Origin: Pseudomonadota bacterium
GTDB lineage: Bacteria; Pseudomonadota; Gammaproteobacteria; Pseudomonadales; Pseudomonadaceae
DNA length: 12,053 nucleotides
Assembly: GCA_023431055.1 (NCBI GenBank)
Contig: JAEYXX010000185.1
Location: 1-12,053 of the forward strand
Reading direction: 5' to 3'
Position 1 is the first letter of the stretch. Each line of letters begins with the position of its first letter. Shown here one piece after another: positions 1 through 6,462 of the stretch. A program made the translations under genes and the position numbers. The notes beneath the pieces are model-generated. The model saw nothing but the letters and a program-made list of their open reading frames with translations, was not told the DNA's origin and made no database searches.

Positions 1-437
1 ACCAGGCCCTGACGGCCGCTGGCGTTCTTCTGGTTGCGCAGCTTTTCGGCGATGCCGAGAGCCAGTTTCTGCGAGGCCTCGGCCTGCTGTGGGTTCAGGC
101 GCGCCTGCTCCAGCAGCATCGGCACCATTTCGGTTTCCGGGCGGCGATAGGCGCTGGTGATGGCGGCGCGCAGTACCGATTGCGGGAGGATGCTCTCGGC
201 GAAATCGAGGAACACCTGCAGACCCTGCTCGCTCAGCGACTCCAGCGCTTCTTCACCGGCGGCAGCGGCCAGGCCGGCATGCTCGGCGGGCGTCAGACCA
301 CTCTCGACTTGCTCCAGGTAATTGAAGATCGCCTGTTTGATCATCCAGTGCGGCGTGCGGTCGATCTGCGCAGCGGCCTTTTTCAGGCGTTCGCGGGTGG
401 CATCGTCGAGTTTTACGCCAAGAGTGGTGGTAGCCAT
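1..437 (-). CDS. putA: Proline dehydrogenase / P5C dehydrogenase PutA, N-terminal part (runs off window)
   Basis: PutA oxidises proline to glutamate with an FAD proline dehydrogenase domain and an NAD-linked aldehyde dehydrogenase domain at the membrane. In species with an N-terminal ribbon-helix-helix domain it also represses its own genes. Only about 145 of the family's usual ~1,300 residues are present. The protein starts MATTTLGVKLDDATRERLKK and continues through DRTPHWMIKQAIFNYLEQ, a textbook PutA ribbon-helix-helix domain (residues 1 to about 47). Lys9, which is essential for DNA recognition in E. coli PutA, is conserved. Next come FLDFAESILPQSVLRAAITS and the start of the PutA arm (YRRPETEMVPMLLEQARL, AEKLRNQKNASGRQG). 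An AGGA lies about nine bases before the ATG. GTTGCA operators upstream suggest autorepression. The catalytic domains lie outside the window. Confidence 0.95.
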   Translation of the reverse strand, partial: MATTTLGVKLDDATRERLKKAAAQIDRTPHWMIKQAIFNYLEQVESGLTPAEHAGLAAAAGEEALESLSEQGLQVFLDFAESILPQSVLRAAITSAYRRPETEMVPMLLEQARLNPQQAEASQKLALGIAEKLRNQKNASGRQGL

Positions 438-536
438 GGAGGGTGTCCTACTTGTTGGTTATGCACGCCAGGAACAGACCGGAGCGGTTCTTGGGCTTGC
501 CTGCTACGGCTCGAAGGGTGCCGCCATGATGTGGCG

Positions 537-674
537 TGCAACCCAAAGTTGCAGGAGAGTAAACCTGAGAATATCTCCGGTGCAACTAGGTGCAACCAAT
601 AATTTCCATGGCCCGAAGGACGTTGCCTGCTGCAGCTCAGGCGCCATCCATGGCGGTGGCGTCAAGGGTGCAAC
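537..674. promoter_or_regulatory. Cluster of five PutA operator hexamers (GTTGCA/TGCAAC)
   Basis: The E. coli PutA ribbon-helix-helix domain recognises GTTGCA. This gap has five exact copies in either orientation: TGCAAC at 537-542, GTTGCA at 548-553, and TGCAAC at 581-586, 591-596 and 669-674. A one-mismatch copy, GTTGCC, is at 622-627. The first two form an inverted pair 11 bp apart centre to centre. The third and fourth are direct repeats 10 bp apart, so both pairs lie on one helical face. They sit directly upstream of a putA that keeps the DNA-binding domain. The motif match is seen directly. That PutA binds here is inferred from the family. Confidence 0.75.
568..595 (-). promoter_or_regulatory. 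Candidate sigma-70 promoter for putA
   Basis: On the minus strand TTGCAC (590-595) is followed after 16 bp by TATTCT (568-573), matching -35 and -10 boxes at four or more positions each. The start point would be about 125 bases upstream of the putA ATG. Operator hexamers at 581-586 and 591-596 overlap the spacer and the -35 box, and those at 537-553 lie just downstream, as expected for repression. This is a visual assignment only. Confidence 0.45.
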
Positions 675-698
675 CCCGGCTCTGTCGGCGGGTGACCT

Positions 699-1301
699 CT
701 ACAAGGCGCCGACGATCAGTTGCGCTGCCACGGCGAACATCATCAGCGCAACGCCCAGGTCGATCAGGCGCCAGGTCAGGGGTTTGGCCAGCCAGGGCGC
801 GAGCCAGGCCGCGCCGAGCGCCAGCATGCTGAACCAGAGAAAGGAGGCGCTGGCGGCACCGGCGGCATAGGCGCCGGGCTCAGGCTGTTGGGCACCGAGT
901 GAGCCGATCAGCACCACCGTATCCAGATAGACGTGCGGGTTGAGCAGGGTCACGGCCAGCGCGGCGAGCAGCACCGCGCGTAATGAGCGTGGCGCGCTGT
1001 CTTCCGCATGCAGGGCTTGCGGGCGTGCTGCACGCAGCAGTGCCTGGCTGCCATACCAGAGCAGAAACGCAGCGCCACCCCAGCGGGCGATGGCCAGCAA
1101 GGCCGGGCTTTGCGTCAGCAGGCTGGCCAGGCCGAATACACCAGCGGCCACCAGCAGTGCATCGCAGACGATACACAGGGCGGCCACCGGCAGGTGATGT
1201 TCGCGGCGCAGGCTTTGCGCGAGAACGAACGCATTCTGCGCACCGATGGCCATGATCAGGCCGATGGCCACCAGCAGGCCGTTGCTGTAACTCTGCCACA
1301 T
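699..1301 (-). CDS. argO: LysE-family arginine/lysine exporter ArgO
   Basis: Inner-membrane exporter of basic amino acids, which protects against excess arginine or lysine and against the toxic analogue canavanine. The 200-residue protein has the usual LysE/ArgO length and about six hydrophobic segments. Family signatures are visible: GAQNAFVLAQ near residues 21-30, a central GGAAFLLWYGSQALL, and LLNPHVYLDTVVLIGSLG, closely matching E. coli ArgO. The ATG at 1301 has AAGGAG eight bases upstream. It is divergent from the ArgP regulator with a 109-bp gap, the classic LysE/LysG arrangement, which supports substrate-dependent activation by ArgP. Many pseudomonad annotations call this protein LysE; which amino acid it prefers cannot be read from the sequence. 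Confidence 0.9.
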   Translation of the reverse strand: MWQSYSNGLLVAIGLIMAIGAQNAFVLAQSLRREHHLPVAALCIVCDALLVAAGVFGLASLLTQSPALLAIARWGGAAFLLWYGSQALLRAARPQALHAEDSAPRSLRAVLLAALAVTLLNPHVYLDTVVLIGSLGAQQPEPGAYAAGAASASFLWFSMLALGAAWLAPWLAKPLTWRLIDLGVALMMFAVAAQLIVGAL

Positions 1302-1410
1302 CCGTCGTACTCCTTGGGTTTGGCGCCGTTGGCGCTGAGTGCTGGCGAGTCTGCTCCGGCTGGATGTATAAGAGAAACCAATATTGCTGATCGCTCATTA
1401 GGAAAATCGA
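1302..1410. promoter_or_regulatory. argO-argP divergent control region
   Basis: A 109-bp divergent gap whose AT-rich half (about 1364-1410) lies next to argP. It has a -10-like TATACA for argO on the minus strand (1365-1370), overlapping TATAAG on the plus strand (1367-1372), and a perfect 8-bp palindrome CAATATTG at 1379-1386. No good -35 precedes the argO -10-like box, which fits an activator-dependent promoter. The ArgP footprint itself cannot be defined by eye. Confidence 0.4.
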
Positions 1411-2313
1411 TTGTTCGACTACAAACTTCTCGCCGCATTGGCAGCCGTGGTGGAGCAGGCCGGCTTCGAGCGCGCGGCGCAGGTGCTGGGGCTGTCGCAG
1501 TCGGCGGTGTCGCAGCGCATCAAGTTGCTCGAGGCGCGGGTTGGCCAGCCGGTGCTGGTGCGCACTACGCCGCCGGCACCTACCGAGATCGGCCGGCGTC
1601 TGCTCAACCATGTGCAACAGGTGCGTTTGCTCGAGCGTGATCTGCAGGGCCAGGTGCCGGGGCTGGATGAGCAGACCCTGCCCGAGCGTCTGCGCATCGC
1701 CATCAACGCTGACAGCCTGGCGACCTGGTGGGCGGCGGCAACCGCTGACTTCTGCGCCACCCGGCAGGTCTTGATGGAGCTGGTGGTGGAGGATCAGGAG
1801 GTCGGCCTCAAGCGCATGCGCGCGGGCGAGGTGGCCGCTTGCGTGTGTGCCGCCGAGCGCCCGGTAGCCGGCGCGCGCAGCGTCGCCTTGGGGGCGATGC
1901 GCTACCGTGCGCTGGCCAACCCGGGCTTCGTCGCCCGGCATTTTGCTGAAGGTGTCACGGCCGAGGCGCTGGCGCGGGCGCCGGCCATCGTCTACGGCCC
2001 GGATGATCAGTTGCAGCATCGCTATCTGGCCGCTCTCGGTATCACCGGGGCTTTTGCCTATCACCTGTGCCCATCGTCGGAAGGCTTCGTGCGCCTGACC
2101 GAAGGTGGTCTCGGCTGGGGCCTGGTGCCGGAATTGCAGGTACGCGGGGAGTTGGCCAGCGGCAGGCTGGTGGATCTGCTTCCCGAGCGCTGCATCGATG
2201 TGCCGCTGTACTGGCATCACTGGCGCAATGGCGGTGAGTTGCTGGCCGGGCTGACCGAGCATCTGCGTCGCGCCGCTGGCAGTGCGTTGGTGCAGGCCGG
2301 GCGTGATTCGTGA
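1411..2313 (+). CDS. argP: LysR-family regulator ArgP (IciA)
   Basis: Transcription factor that activates the argO exporter in response to basic amino acids (arginine promotes and lysine antagonises in E. coli). The 300 residues match ArgP along the whole length. There is an N-terminal winged helix-turn-helix (FERAAQVLGLSQSAVSQRIK, about residues 17-36), then RTTPPAPTEIGRRLL, INADSLATWW opening the effector domain, VVEDQEVGLKRMRAGEV, and YWHHWRNG near the end. The start is TTG at 1411, chosen because homology begins exactly there (MFDYKLLAALAAVVEQAGFE) and AGGA lies at 1400-1403. A TTG start may keep expression low. It is divergent from its likely target argO. No obvious rho-independent terminator follows. 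Confidence 0.93.
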   Translation: MFDYKLLAALAAVVEQAGFERAAQVLGLSQSAVSQRIKLLEARVGQPVLVRTTPPAPTEIGRRLLNHVQQVRLLERDLQGQVPGLDEQTLPERLRIAINADSLATWWAAATADFCATRQVLMELVVEDQEVGLKRMRAGEVAACVCAAERPVAGARSVALGAMRYRALANPGFVARHFAEGVTAEALARAPAIVYGPDDQLQHRYLAALGITGAFAYHLCPSSEGFVRLTEGGLGWGLVPELQVRGELASGRLVDLLPERCIDVPLYWHHWRNGGELLAGLTEHLRRAAGSALVQAGRDS

Positions 2314-2437
2314 GGCAGCGTCCGCCCGGGTGGCCAAGGCTTGCCGGGTCGTTGTTCTGGCCAGCGCCGACAACGCAGGGCCGGGGTGGCGCTGCTAAAG
2401 TGCGGCCATTACAAGAATCGAATGCAGGGGATGGTGG

Positions 2438-3436
2438 ATGAAGATTCTGGTCACCGGCGCGAGCGGTTTCATTGGCGGGCGTTTTGCCCGCTTCGCCCTC
2501 GAACAGGGCCTGGCGGTGCGGGTCAACGGGCGACGTGCCGAGGGTGTGCAGCACCTGGTCAGGCGCGGTGCCGAGTTCGTCCAGGGTGACCTTGGCGATG
2601 CCGAGCTGGCCCAGGCGCTGTGCCGGGATGTCGAGGCGGTGGTGCACTGCGCGGGCGCGGTGGGCGTGTGGGGCGACTATGCGCATTTTCATCAGGCCAA
2701 CGTCACGGTCACCGAGAACGTCGTCGAGGCCTGCCTCAAGCAGAAGGTACGGCGTCTGGTGCAGCTGTCTTCGCCGTCGATCTATTTCGATGGCAAGTCG
2801 CATGTCGATATCCGTGAGGAGCAGGTGCCCAGACGCTTCTCCGATCATTACGGCAAGACCAAGTACCTGGCGGAACAGCAGGTGTTCGCCGCGCAGGAGT
2901 TTGGTCTGGAAGTGATCGCCCTGCGTCCGCGCTTCGTCACCGGGGCGGGCGATACGAGCATCTTCCCGCGCTTGATCGGTATGCAACGCAAGGGTCGTCT
3001 GGCGATCATCGGCAATGGTCTGAACAAGGTCGACTTCACCAGCGTGCACAACCTCAACGATGCGCTGTTCAGTGCGCTGCTGGCGAGTGGGCCGGCGCTG
3101 GGGCAGGCATACAACATCAGCAATGGCGCACCGGTGCCGTTGTGGGATGTAGTCAATTATGTGTTGCGCCGGCTGCAACTGCCGCCGGTGACGCGGCATG
3201 TACCGTTGCCGCTGGCCTATGCGGCAGCAACGCTCAACGAAGGTATCTGTCGCGTGCTGCCAGGGAGGCCCGAACCGAGCCTGTTTCGCCTGGGCGTGGC
3301 GGTGATGGCCAGGGATTTTTCCCTGAACATCGACCGCGCCCGCGAGTACCTTGGCTATGAGCCCAGGGCCAGCCTGTGGGATGCACTGGATGAGTTCTGC
3401 ACCTGGTGGCAGGCGCAGATGGGGCATCAGGCGTAG
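2438..3436 (+). CDS. NAD(P)-dependent epimerase/dehydratase-family (extended SDR) oxidoreductase
   Basis: Extended short-chain dehydrogenase of 332 residues, predicted cytosolic. The Rossmann motif TGASGFIG (residues 6-13) starts the protein. A DL pair at 51-52 and VVHCAGAVGVWGDY (68-81) mark the cofactor pocket. Catalytic residues are serine 111/112 in LSSPSIYF and the YGKTK motif (Tyr138, Lys142). RPRFVTGAGD (163-172) is typical of the 3-beta-hydroxysteroid dehydrogenase / OleD-like branch rather than of sugar-nucleotide epimerases. The substrate is unknown. The ATG at 2438 has AGGGGA six bases upstream. The stop overlaps the end of the convergent small gene by 10 bp. Nothing nearby points to a pathway. 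In PAO1 I recall a 'probable oxidoreductase' in the same position beside argP. Confidence 0.88.
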   Translation: MKILVTGASGFIGGRFARFALEQGLAVRVNGRRAEGVQHLVRRGAEFVQGDLGDAELAQALCRDVEAVVHCAGAVGVWGDYAHFHQANVTVTENVVEACLKQKVRRLVQLSSPSIYFDGKSHVDIREEQVPRRFSDHYGKTKYLAEQQVFAAQEFGLEVIALRPRFVTGAGDTSIFPRLIGMQRKGRLAIIGNGLNKVDFTSVHNLNDALFSALLASGPALGQAYNISNGAPVPLWDVVNYVLRRLQLPPVTRHVPLPLAYAAATLNEGICRVLPGRPEPSLFRLGVAVMARDFSLNIDRAREYLGYEPRASLWDALDEFCTWWQAQMGHQA

Positions 3437-3711
3437 ATGCGCTGGCCGCGATAGATGCGCACCGAGCCGGTGGCGCTGCCGACCGACAACTCGACTGCAG
3501 CCACGGGTGAAGCGATGCGCTGCGGTTGATCGGACAACTCTGCCAGGCGCCTGCCCAGGCTACGGGTTTCTTCATCATCGGACTTGAGGCTGCCATCGAG
3601 CATGGCACCGATGGCGTTGGGCTGGCTGAGGCGAATGTCCACCGCCTGCTCTTCGCGTAGGCGACGACGCAGCGCTTTCATGCAGTCCAGTACTTCTTTG
3701 TTCAGTTCCAT
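3427..3711 (-). CDS. Conserved hypothetical protein, 94 aa
   Basis: Function not recognised. The 94-residue product begins MELNKEVLDCMKALRRRLRE and ends SVRIYRGQRIYA. It has no signal peptide or membrane segment. The N-terminal third is charged and helical, and the middle (LKSDDEETRSLGRRLAEL) is also helical. I chose the ATG at 3711 because a GGGGGAAG ribosome binding site lies just upstream. An in-frame start 24 codons earlier lacks this and would encode a low-complexity extension. The last 10 bases overlap the 3' end of the convergent SDR gene. In PAO1 I recall a small hypothetical gene in this place, so it is probably a real conserved pseudomonad gene. Confidence 0.75.
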   Translation of the reverse strand: MELNKEVLDCMKALRRRLREEQAVDIRLSQPNAIGAMLDGSLKSDDEETRSLGRRLAELSDQPQRIASPVAAVELSVGSATGSVRIYRGQRIYA

Positions 3712-4070
3712 CGCGACTTCCCCCGGTTGGTTGAAGGGGCACGGGTTGTGGCGTTCCTCGCCCGCCGTGTCCTGGCCAGCCACTTCCCGGTGGCTGTCAC
3801 ACGTATTTTCGTGCTGAGTGCTTTGCAGAACTTTCAGGCCGCCTGCTGGCGCGTGAGCGACGCGCTATCGGCGCATTCACGACGGGATCAAAAGCAAAGT
3901 GCGTACCAGTTCAAGTTTTGCGGAACTGCCGGGCTGCAGGCGAGTCGATGGCCCTGTCGCGCCCTTCGTCGGTGCGCCGCGCACCTGCTTGGCGCGACGC
4001 TGATGGCATAGTGGCGAATCGGTATACTGCGCGGCATTTCCGTTTATCCGTTTCAACCATAGGTCCGACC
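3712..4070. other. 359-bp divergent intergenic region
   Basis: No convincing gene here. It separates the small hypothetical gene (minus) from the coiled-coil membrane protein gene (plus) and should hold both promoters. It contains a 7-bp inverted repeat CAGCCAC-N6-GTGGCTG (3777-3783 / 3790-3796) and an AT-richer stretch at about 3870-3925. A good -10-like TATACT lies at 4023-4028, about 43 bases before the downstream ATG, but with no clear -35. Open frames crossing the region have no ribosome binding site and unnatural composition. Confidence 0.55.
4023..4028 (+). promoter_or_regulatory. Candidate -10 box for the coiled-coil membrane protein gene
   Basis: TATACT matches the sigma-70 -10 consensus at five of six positions. 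The predicted start point near 4035 would give a leader of about 36 bases before the ATG at 4071. The hexamer 17 bp upstream (CTGATG) is a poor -35, so confidence is modest. Confidence 0.4.
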
Positions 4071-4919
4071 ATGCGTAACGACGCCAATGACGAGCTTGAC
4101 AATCTGCCCAGCCTGACGCCCGAGCGCCGCGAGGATTTCGTCGAACCGCATGAGGAGCCGGCCCCGCGCAGCAGCCGCGTGACCAGCAGCAAGGCGCCGC
4201 AGGCCAGGAGCGCCAGCACCGGGCCGTTGTGGGCAGTGGTGGGCGCACTGAGTTTCGCCCTGGCCGGTCTGGGTTGGTGGAGCCTGCAACAGATCGGCCT
4301 GATGGAGCAGCGTCTGGTGGCGACCCAGGAGAGCTTCGCGCGCATCAGCGAAGAGGCCGCCGGACGCATTCAGGATATTTCCGGCAAGGTGGTGGCGACC
4401 GAATCCAGCGTCACCAGCGGCAGCGAGGCGCTCAAGCTGCAGGTCAAACAGCTGGAGACGCGCCTGGCCGAACTGAGCAAGCAGCAACAGCAGAGCGCTA
4501 CCGCGCAGGCCGCGCTGGACAAGCGTGTCGAGCAGCTGGGCAGCGAACTGAAGAGTGGCATCGGTGCCAGCGCCGATTTCGACAAGCGCCTGCAGGCGCT
4601 GACCAGCGAGCAGGCGGCGCTGAAGGCTGCGCAGGGTGACGCCAAGGCGACCCAGGCCGAACTGGCCAAGCTCGATACCCGGATCAAGGCGCTCGGTGGC
4701 GATATCGATGCGCTGAAGAAGCAGGGCAACCCGGCCCAGGCCATCCGCAGCCTGGAGCAGGATCTGCTGGTACTGCGCAGCGAGCTGGACAATCGGCCGG
4801 CCGCCAGCGCGGGCCCCAGCACCGCCGAGTTCGATGCCTTCCGCGCGCAGATGACGCGCAACATCAACACCCTACAGAGCCAGGTGGCGAATCTGCAGCA
4901 GCAGATCAATCAGCGCTGA
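4071..4919 (+). CDS. Single-pass inner-membrane coiled-coil protein (often annotated 'ATPase')
   Basis: A 282-residue protein of unknown function. A polar, proline-rich N-terminus (1-50; DELDNLPSLTPERREDF) is followed by one membrane helix at about 52-71 (LWAVVGALSFALAGLGWW). From about 75 to 225 there are heptad-like repeats rich in Ala, Gln, Glu, Lys and Leu, then another short helix at the C-terminus (NTLQSQVANLQQQINQR). The likely topology is N-terminus in the cytoplasm and coiled coil in the periplasm. I see no Walker A or B motif, so names such as 'chromosome segregation ATPase' given to similar proteins are probably coiled-coil artefacts. The ATG at 4071 was chosen over an in-frame upstream start at 3918 because of the -10-like box at 4023 and the AGG at 4061-4063. 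A strong terminator follows. Confidence 0.82.
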   Translation: MRNDANDELDNLPSLTPERREDFVEPHEEPAPRSSRVTSSKAPQARSASTGPLWAVVGALSFALAGLGWWSLQQIGLMEQRLVATQESFARISEEAAGRIQDISGKVVATESSVTSGSEALKLQVKQLETRLAELSKQQQQSATAQAALDKRVEQLGSELKSGIGASADFDKRLQALTSEQAALKAAQGDAKATQAELAKLDTRIKALGGDIDALKKQGNPAQAIRSLEQDLLVLRSELDNRPAASAGPSTAEFDAFRAQMTRNINTLQSQVANLQQQINQR

Positions 4920-4933
4920 GTGCCACCATCTAG

Positions 4934-4970
4934 ATAAACGAACGCCCCGCAATGCGGGGCGTTCGTTTAT
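4934..4970. terminator. Bidirectional rho-independent terminator
   Basis: A perfect 17-bp stem (4934-4950 with 4954-4970) closes a 3-base AAT loop. The core is GC-rich (GCCCCGC/GCGGGGC) and the flanks carry A on the left and T on the right (AAACGAACG / CGTTCGTTTAT), so it can work in both directions. It lies 14 bases after the coiled-coil protein gene and about 60 bases beyond the stop of convergent xenB. Confidence 0.9.
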
Positions 4971-4973
4971 TGG

Positions 4974-5030
4974 TCGCGGCTAAAGCCCCTCCCACAGGGA
5001 TATCGCTTGCGGGAGGTGAATTAGCTGCGA
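4974..5030. repeat. Degenerate REP doublet (REPIN-like)
   Basis: The left arm starts TCGCGGCTAAAGCCCCTCCC (from 4974). The right arm, at 5009-5030, is its diverged reverse complement (GCGGGAGGTG... to GCTGCGA), with several mismatches. This is the Pseudomonas REP layout, here decayed. It ends three bases before the xenB stop codon, beside the terminator. Confidence 0.6.
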
Positions 5031-5032
5031 TC

Positions 5033-6082
5033 TTACAGGCGCGGATAGTCGATATAACCGACCGGGCCGGAACCATAGAAGGTTTCCGGATGCGGCTCGT
5101 TCAGCGCCGCGTCCTGCTGCAGGCGCTCCGGCAGGTCCGGGTTGGCGATGAAGGGGATACCGAACGCCACGGCGTCGGCCTTGCCTTCAGCCAGCCAGGC
5201 GTTGGCCTGCTCCTTGGTGAAGCGCTCGTTGGCGATGAACACGCCGCCGAACTCCTTCTTCAGTTGCGGCGTCAGGCTGTCGTCACCTGCCTTCTCGCGG
5301 GCGCAGATGAAGGCGATGCCGCGCTTGCCCAGCTCGCGGGCGACGTAGCCGAACGTCTCGGCACGGTTGGCGTCGCCCATGTCGTGTGCATCGGCGCGTG
5401 GTGCCAAATGCACACCGACGCGGCCGGCGCCCCACACGGAGATGGCGGCATCGGTGACTTCCAGCAGCAGGCGAGCGCGGTTTTCGACGCTTCCGCCGTA
5501 GCGGTCGGTGCGCTGGTTGGTGCTGCTCTGCAGGAACTGGTCGAGCAGGTAGCCGTTGGCGCCATGGATTTCCACGCCATCGAAACCGGCGGCCTTGGCG
5601 TTCTCGGCGCCTTGACGGTAGGCCTCGACGATATCGGCGATCTCTTCGGTTTCCAGCGCGCGCGGGGTGACGTAGTCCTTGAGCGGACGCACCAGGCTGA
5701 CGTGGCCGGCCGGCTGGATCGCGCTCGGCGCCACCGGCAGTTCTCCGTTCAGGTAGATCGGGTCGGAGATACGGCCGACGTGCCACAGTTGCAGGACGAT
5801 CTTGCCGCCGTTGGCGTGCACTGCCTGGGTGATATTGCTCCAGCCACGGACCTGCTCGTCGGACCAGATGCCGGGCGTGTTCGGGTAGCCCACGCCCATT
5901 GGCGTGACGGCGGTGGCTTCGCTGATGATCAGACCGGCCGAGGCGCGCTGGGTGTAGTACTCGGCCATCAGCGCATTGGGCACACGGCCTTCGTCGGCGC
6001 GGCAGCGGGTGAGCGGCGCCATGATGATGCGGTTGTTCAGGTGCAGATCACCGATCTGGATGGGGTCGAACAGTGTGGGCAT
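5033..6082 (-). CDS. xenB: Xenobiotic reductase XenB (Old Yellow Enzyme family)
   Basis: FMN-dependent, NADPH-using ene-reductase. XenB enzymes reduce activated alkenes, nitro compounds such as nitroglycerin and TNT, and N-ethylmaleimide-like electrophiles in the cytosol. The 349 residues match the family along their whole length. Visible are NRIIMAPLTRCRA with Thr25 beside the flavin, the active-site pair His173/Asn176 in EIHGANGYLLDQF, Gln98 in LQLWHVGR, the OYE signature RYGGSVENRARLLLEV, and a C-terminal phosphate-binding region (AVAFGIPFIANPDLPER). Thr rather than Cys at residue 25 places it with classical OYEs rather than the YqjM/XenA type. GGAGA lies seven bases before the ATG. It starts only 26 bases after the ArsR regulator gene, so the two are probably cotranscribed. 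Confidence 0.92.
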   Translation of the reverse strand: MPTLFDPIQIGDLHLNNRIIMAPLTRCRADEGRVPNALMAEYYTQRASAGLIISEATAVTPMGVGYPNTPGIWSDEQVRGWSNITQAVHANGGKIVLQLWHVGRISDPIYLNGELPVAPSAIQPAGHVSLVRPLKDYVTPRALETEEIADIVEAYRQGAENAKAAGFDGVEIHGANGYLLDQFLQSSTNQRTDRYGGSVENRARLLLEVTDAAISVWGAGRVGVHLAPRADAHDMGDANRAETFGYVARELGKRGIAFICAREKAGDDSLTPQLKKEFGGVFIANERFTKEQANAWLAEGKADAVAFGIPFIANPDLPERLQQDAALNEPHPETFYGSGPVGYIDYPRL

Positions 6083-6108
6083 GTGATGTCTCCGAAGGAA
6101 AGGTCAAA

Positions 6109-6429
6109 TCAGAGTTGCTGGCCCAAGCGCTCGACGAAAGCCTTGATCAGCTCGTCGTTGCGCTTGAAGAAATGCCACTGGCCAACCTTGCGGCTGGTCA
6201 CCAGGCCGGCGCGTTGCAGGCTGGTGAGGTGGGCGGAAACGGTGGACTGCGACAGCCCGGTGCGCTGGTAGATCTTGCCGGCGCACACGCCTATCTCCAG
6301 CGGATGATCCTGTTCGGCGAAGTGGCGCTCGGGCTCTTTCAACCAGTCGAGGATGTCGCGGCGTACCGGGTGAGCGAGGGCCTTGATGATGGCGTCGATG
6401 TCCATGGCCTGATCGTTGTGTATCGTCAT
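6109..6429 (-). CDS. pyeR: ArsR-family transcriptional repressor, PyeR-like
   Basis: A 106-residue winged-helix regulator with core IDAIIKALAHPVRRDILDWL (11-30), recognition helix region GLSQSTVSAHLTSLQRAGLV (58-77) and wing KVGQWHFFKRN (81-91). It lacks the ELCVCDL metal-binding motif of ArsR/SmtB sensors. Its only cysteine is Cys49, at the start of the DNA-binding region, so it probably does not sense arsenic. In P. aeruginosa the homologue PyeR autoregulates pyeR-pyeM-xenB. Here xenB follows directly and the MFS gene pyeM is absent. The ATG at 6429 has AAGG upstream; an internal ATG at 6405 has no well-placed ribosome binding site. A palindrome at 6441-6462 is the likely operator. Confidence 0.85.
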   Translation of the reverse strand: MTIHNDQAMDIDAIIKALAHPVRRDILDWLKEPERHFAEQDHPLEIGVCAGKIYQRTGLSQSTVSAHLTSLQRAGLVTSRKVGQWHFFKRNDELIKAFVERLGQQL

Positions 6430-6440
6430 GTGGCGAACCT

Positions 6441-6462
6441 TATATCGTCTCTGAGCGATATA
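6441..6462. promoter_or_regulatory. Probable operator of the ArsR regulator (TATATCG-N8-CGATATA)
   Basis: A perfect 7-bp inverted repeat with an 8-bp spacer lies 12 bases upstream of the regulator's ATG. On the minus strand it overlaps a -10-like TATAAG (6439-6444). Further ATCG/CGAT half-site-like words occur at 6421-6425, 6466-6471 and 6477-6481. Position and symmetry fit autorepression by an ArsR dimer. It may also affect divergent acpH. Confidence 0.6.

Noticed and set aside
606..653. Two CCATGG palindromes as an operator or hairpin
   Set aside because: Each is a common 6-bp palindrome and the 36-bp separation forms no convincing stem.
880..2373. 497-codon minus-strand frame covering argO and argP
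   Set aside because: Out of frame with argO and antisense to argP. Gln/Arg/His-rich with no domain.
2350..2375. CGTTGT...ACAACG inverted repeat after argP as a terminator
   Set aside because: Six-base arms with a 14-base loop and no T-run; too weak to call.
2042..3427. 461-codon open frame antisense to argP and the SDR gene
   Set aside because: Mirror-frame artefact. Both plus-strand genes are intact with family motifs.
3727..4011. Possible 94-codon gene on the plus strand in the 3712-4070 gap
   Set aside because: No Shine-Dalgarno, overlaps the start region of the minus-strand small gene, and composition is not protein-like.
3918..4070. N-terminal extension of the coiled-coil protein by an earlier in-frame ATG
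   Set aside because: The extension is Arg/Cys-rich without family character and would place the TATACT -10-like box inside the coding region.
4952..6271. 439-codon open frame antisense to xenB
   Set aside because: It begins near a terminator, crosses a REP doublet and runs through xenB into pyeR. No ribosome binding site and no recognisable domain.
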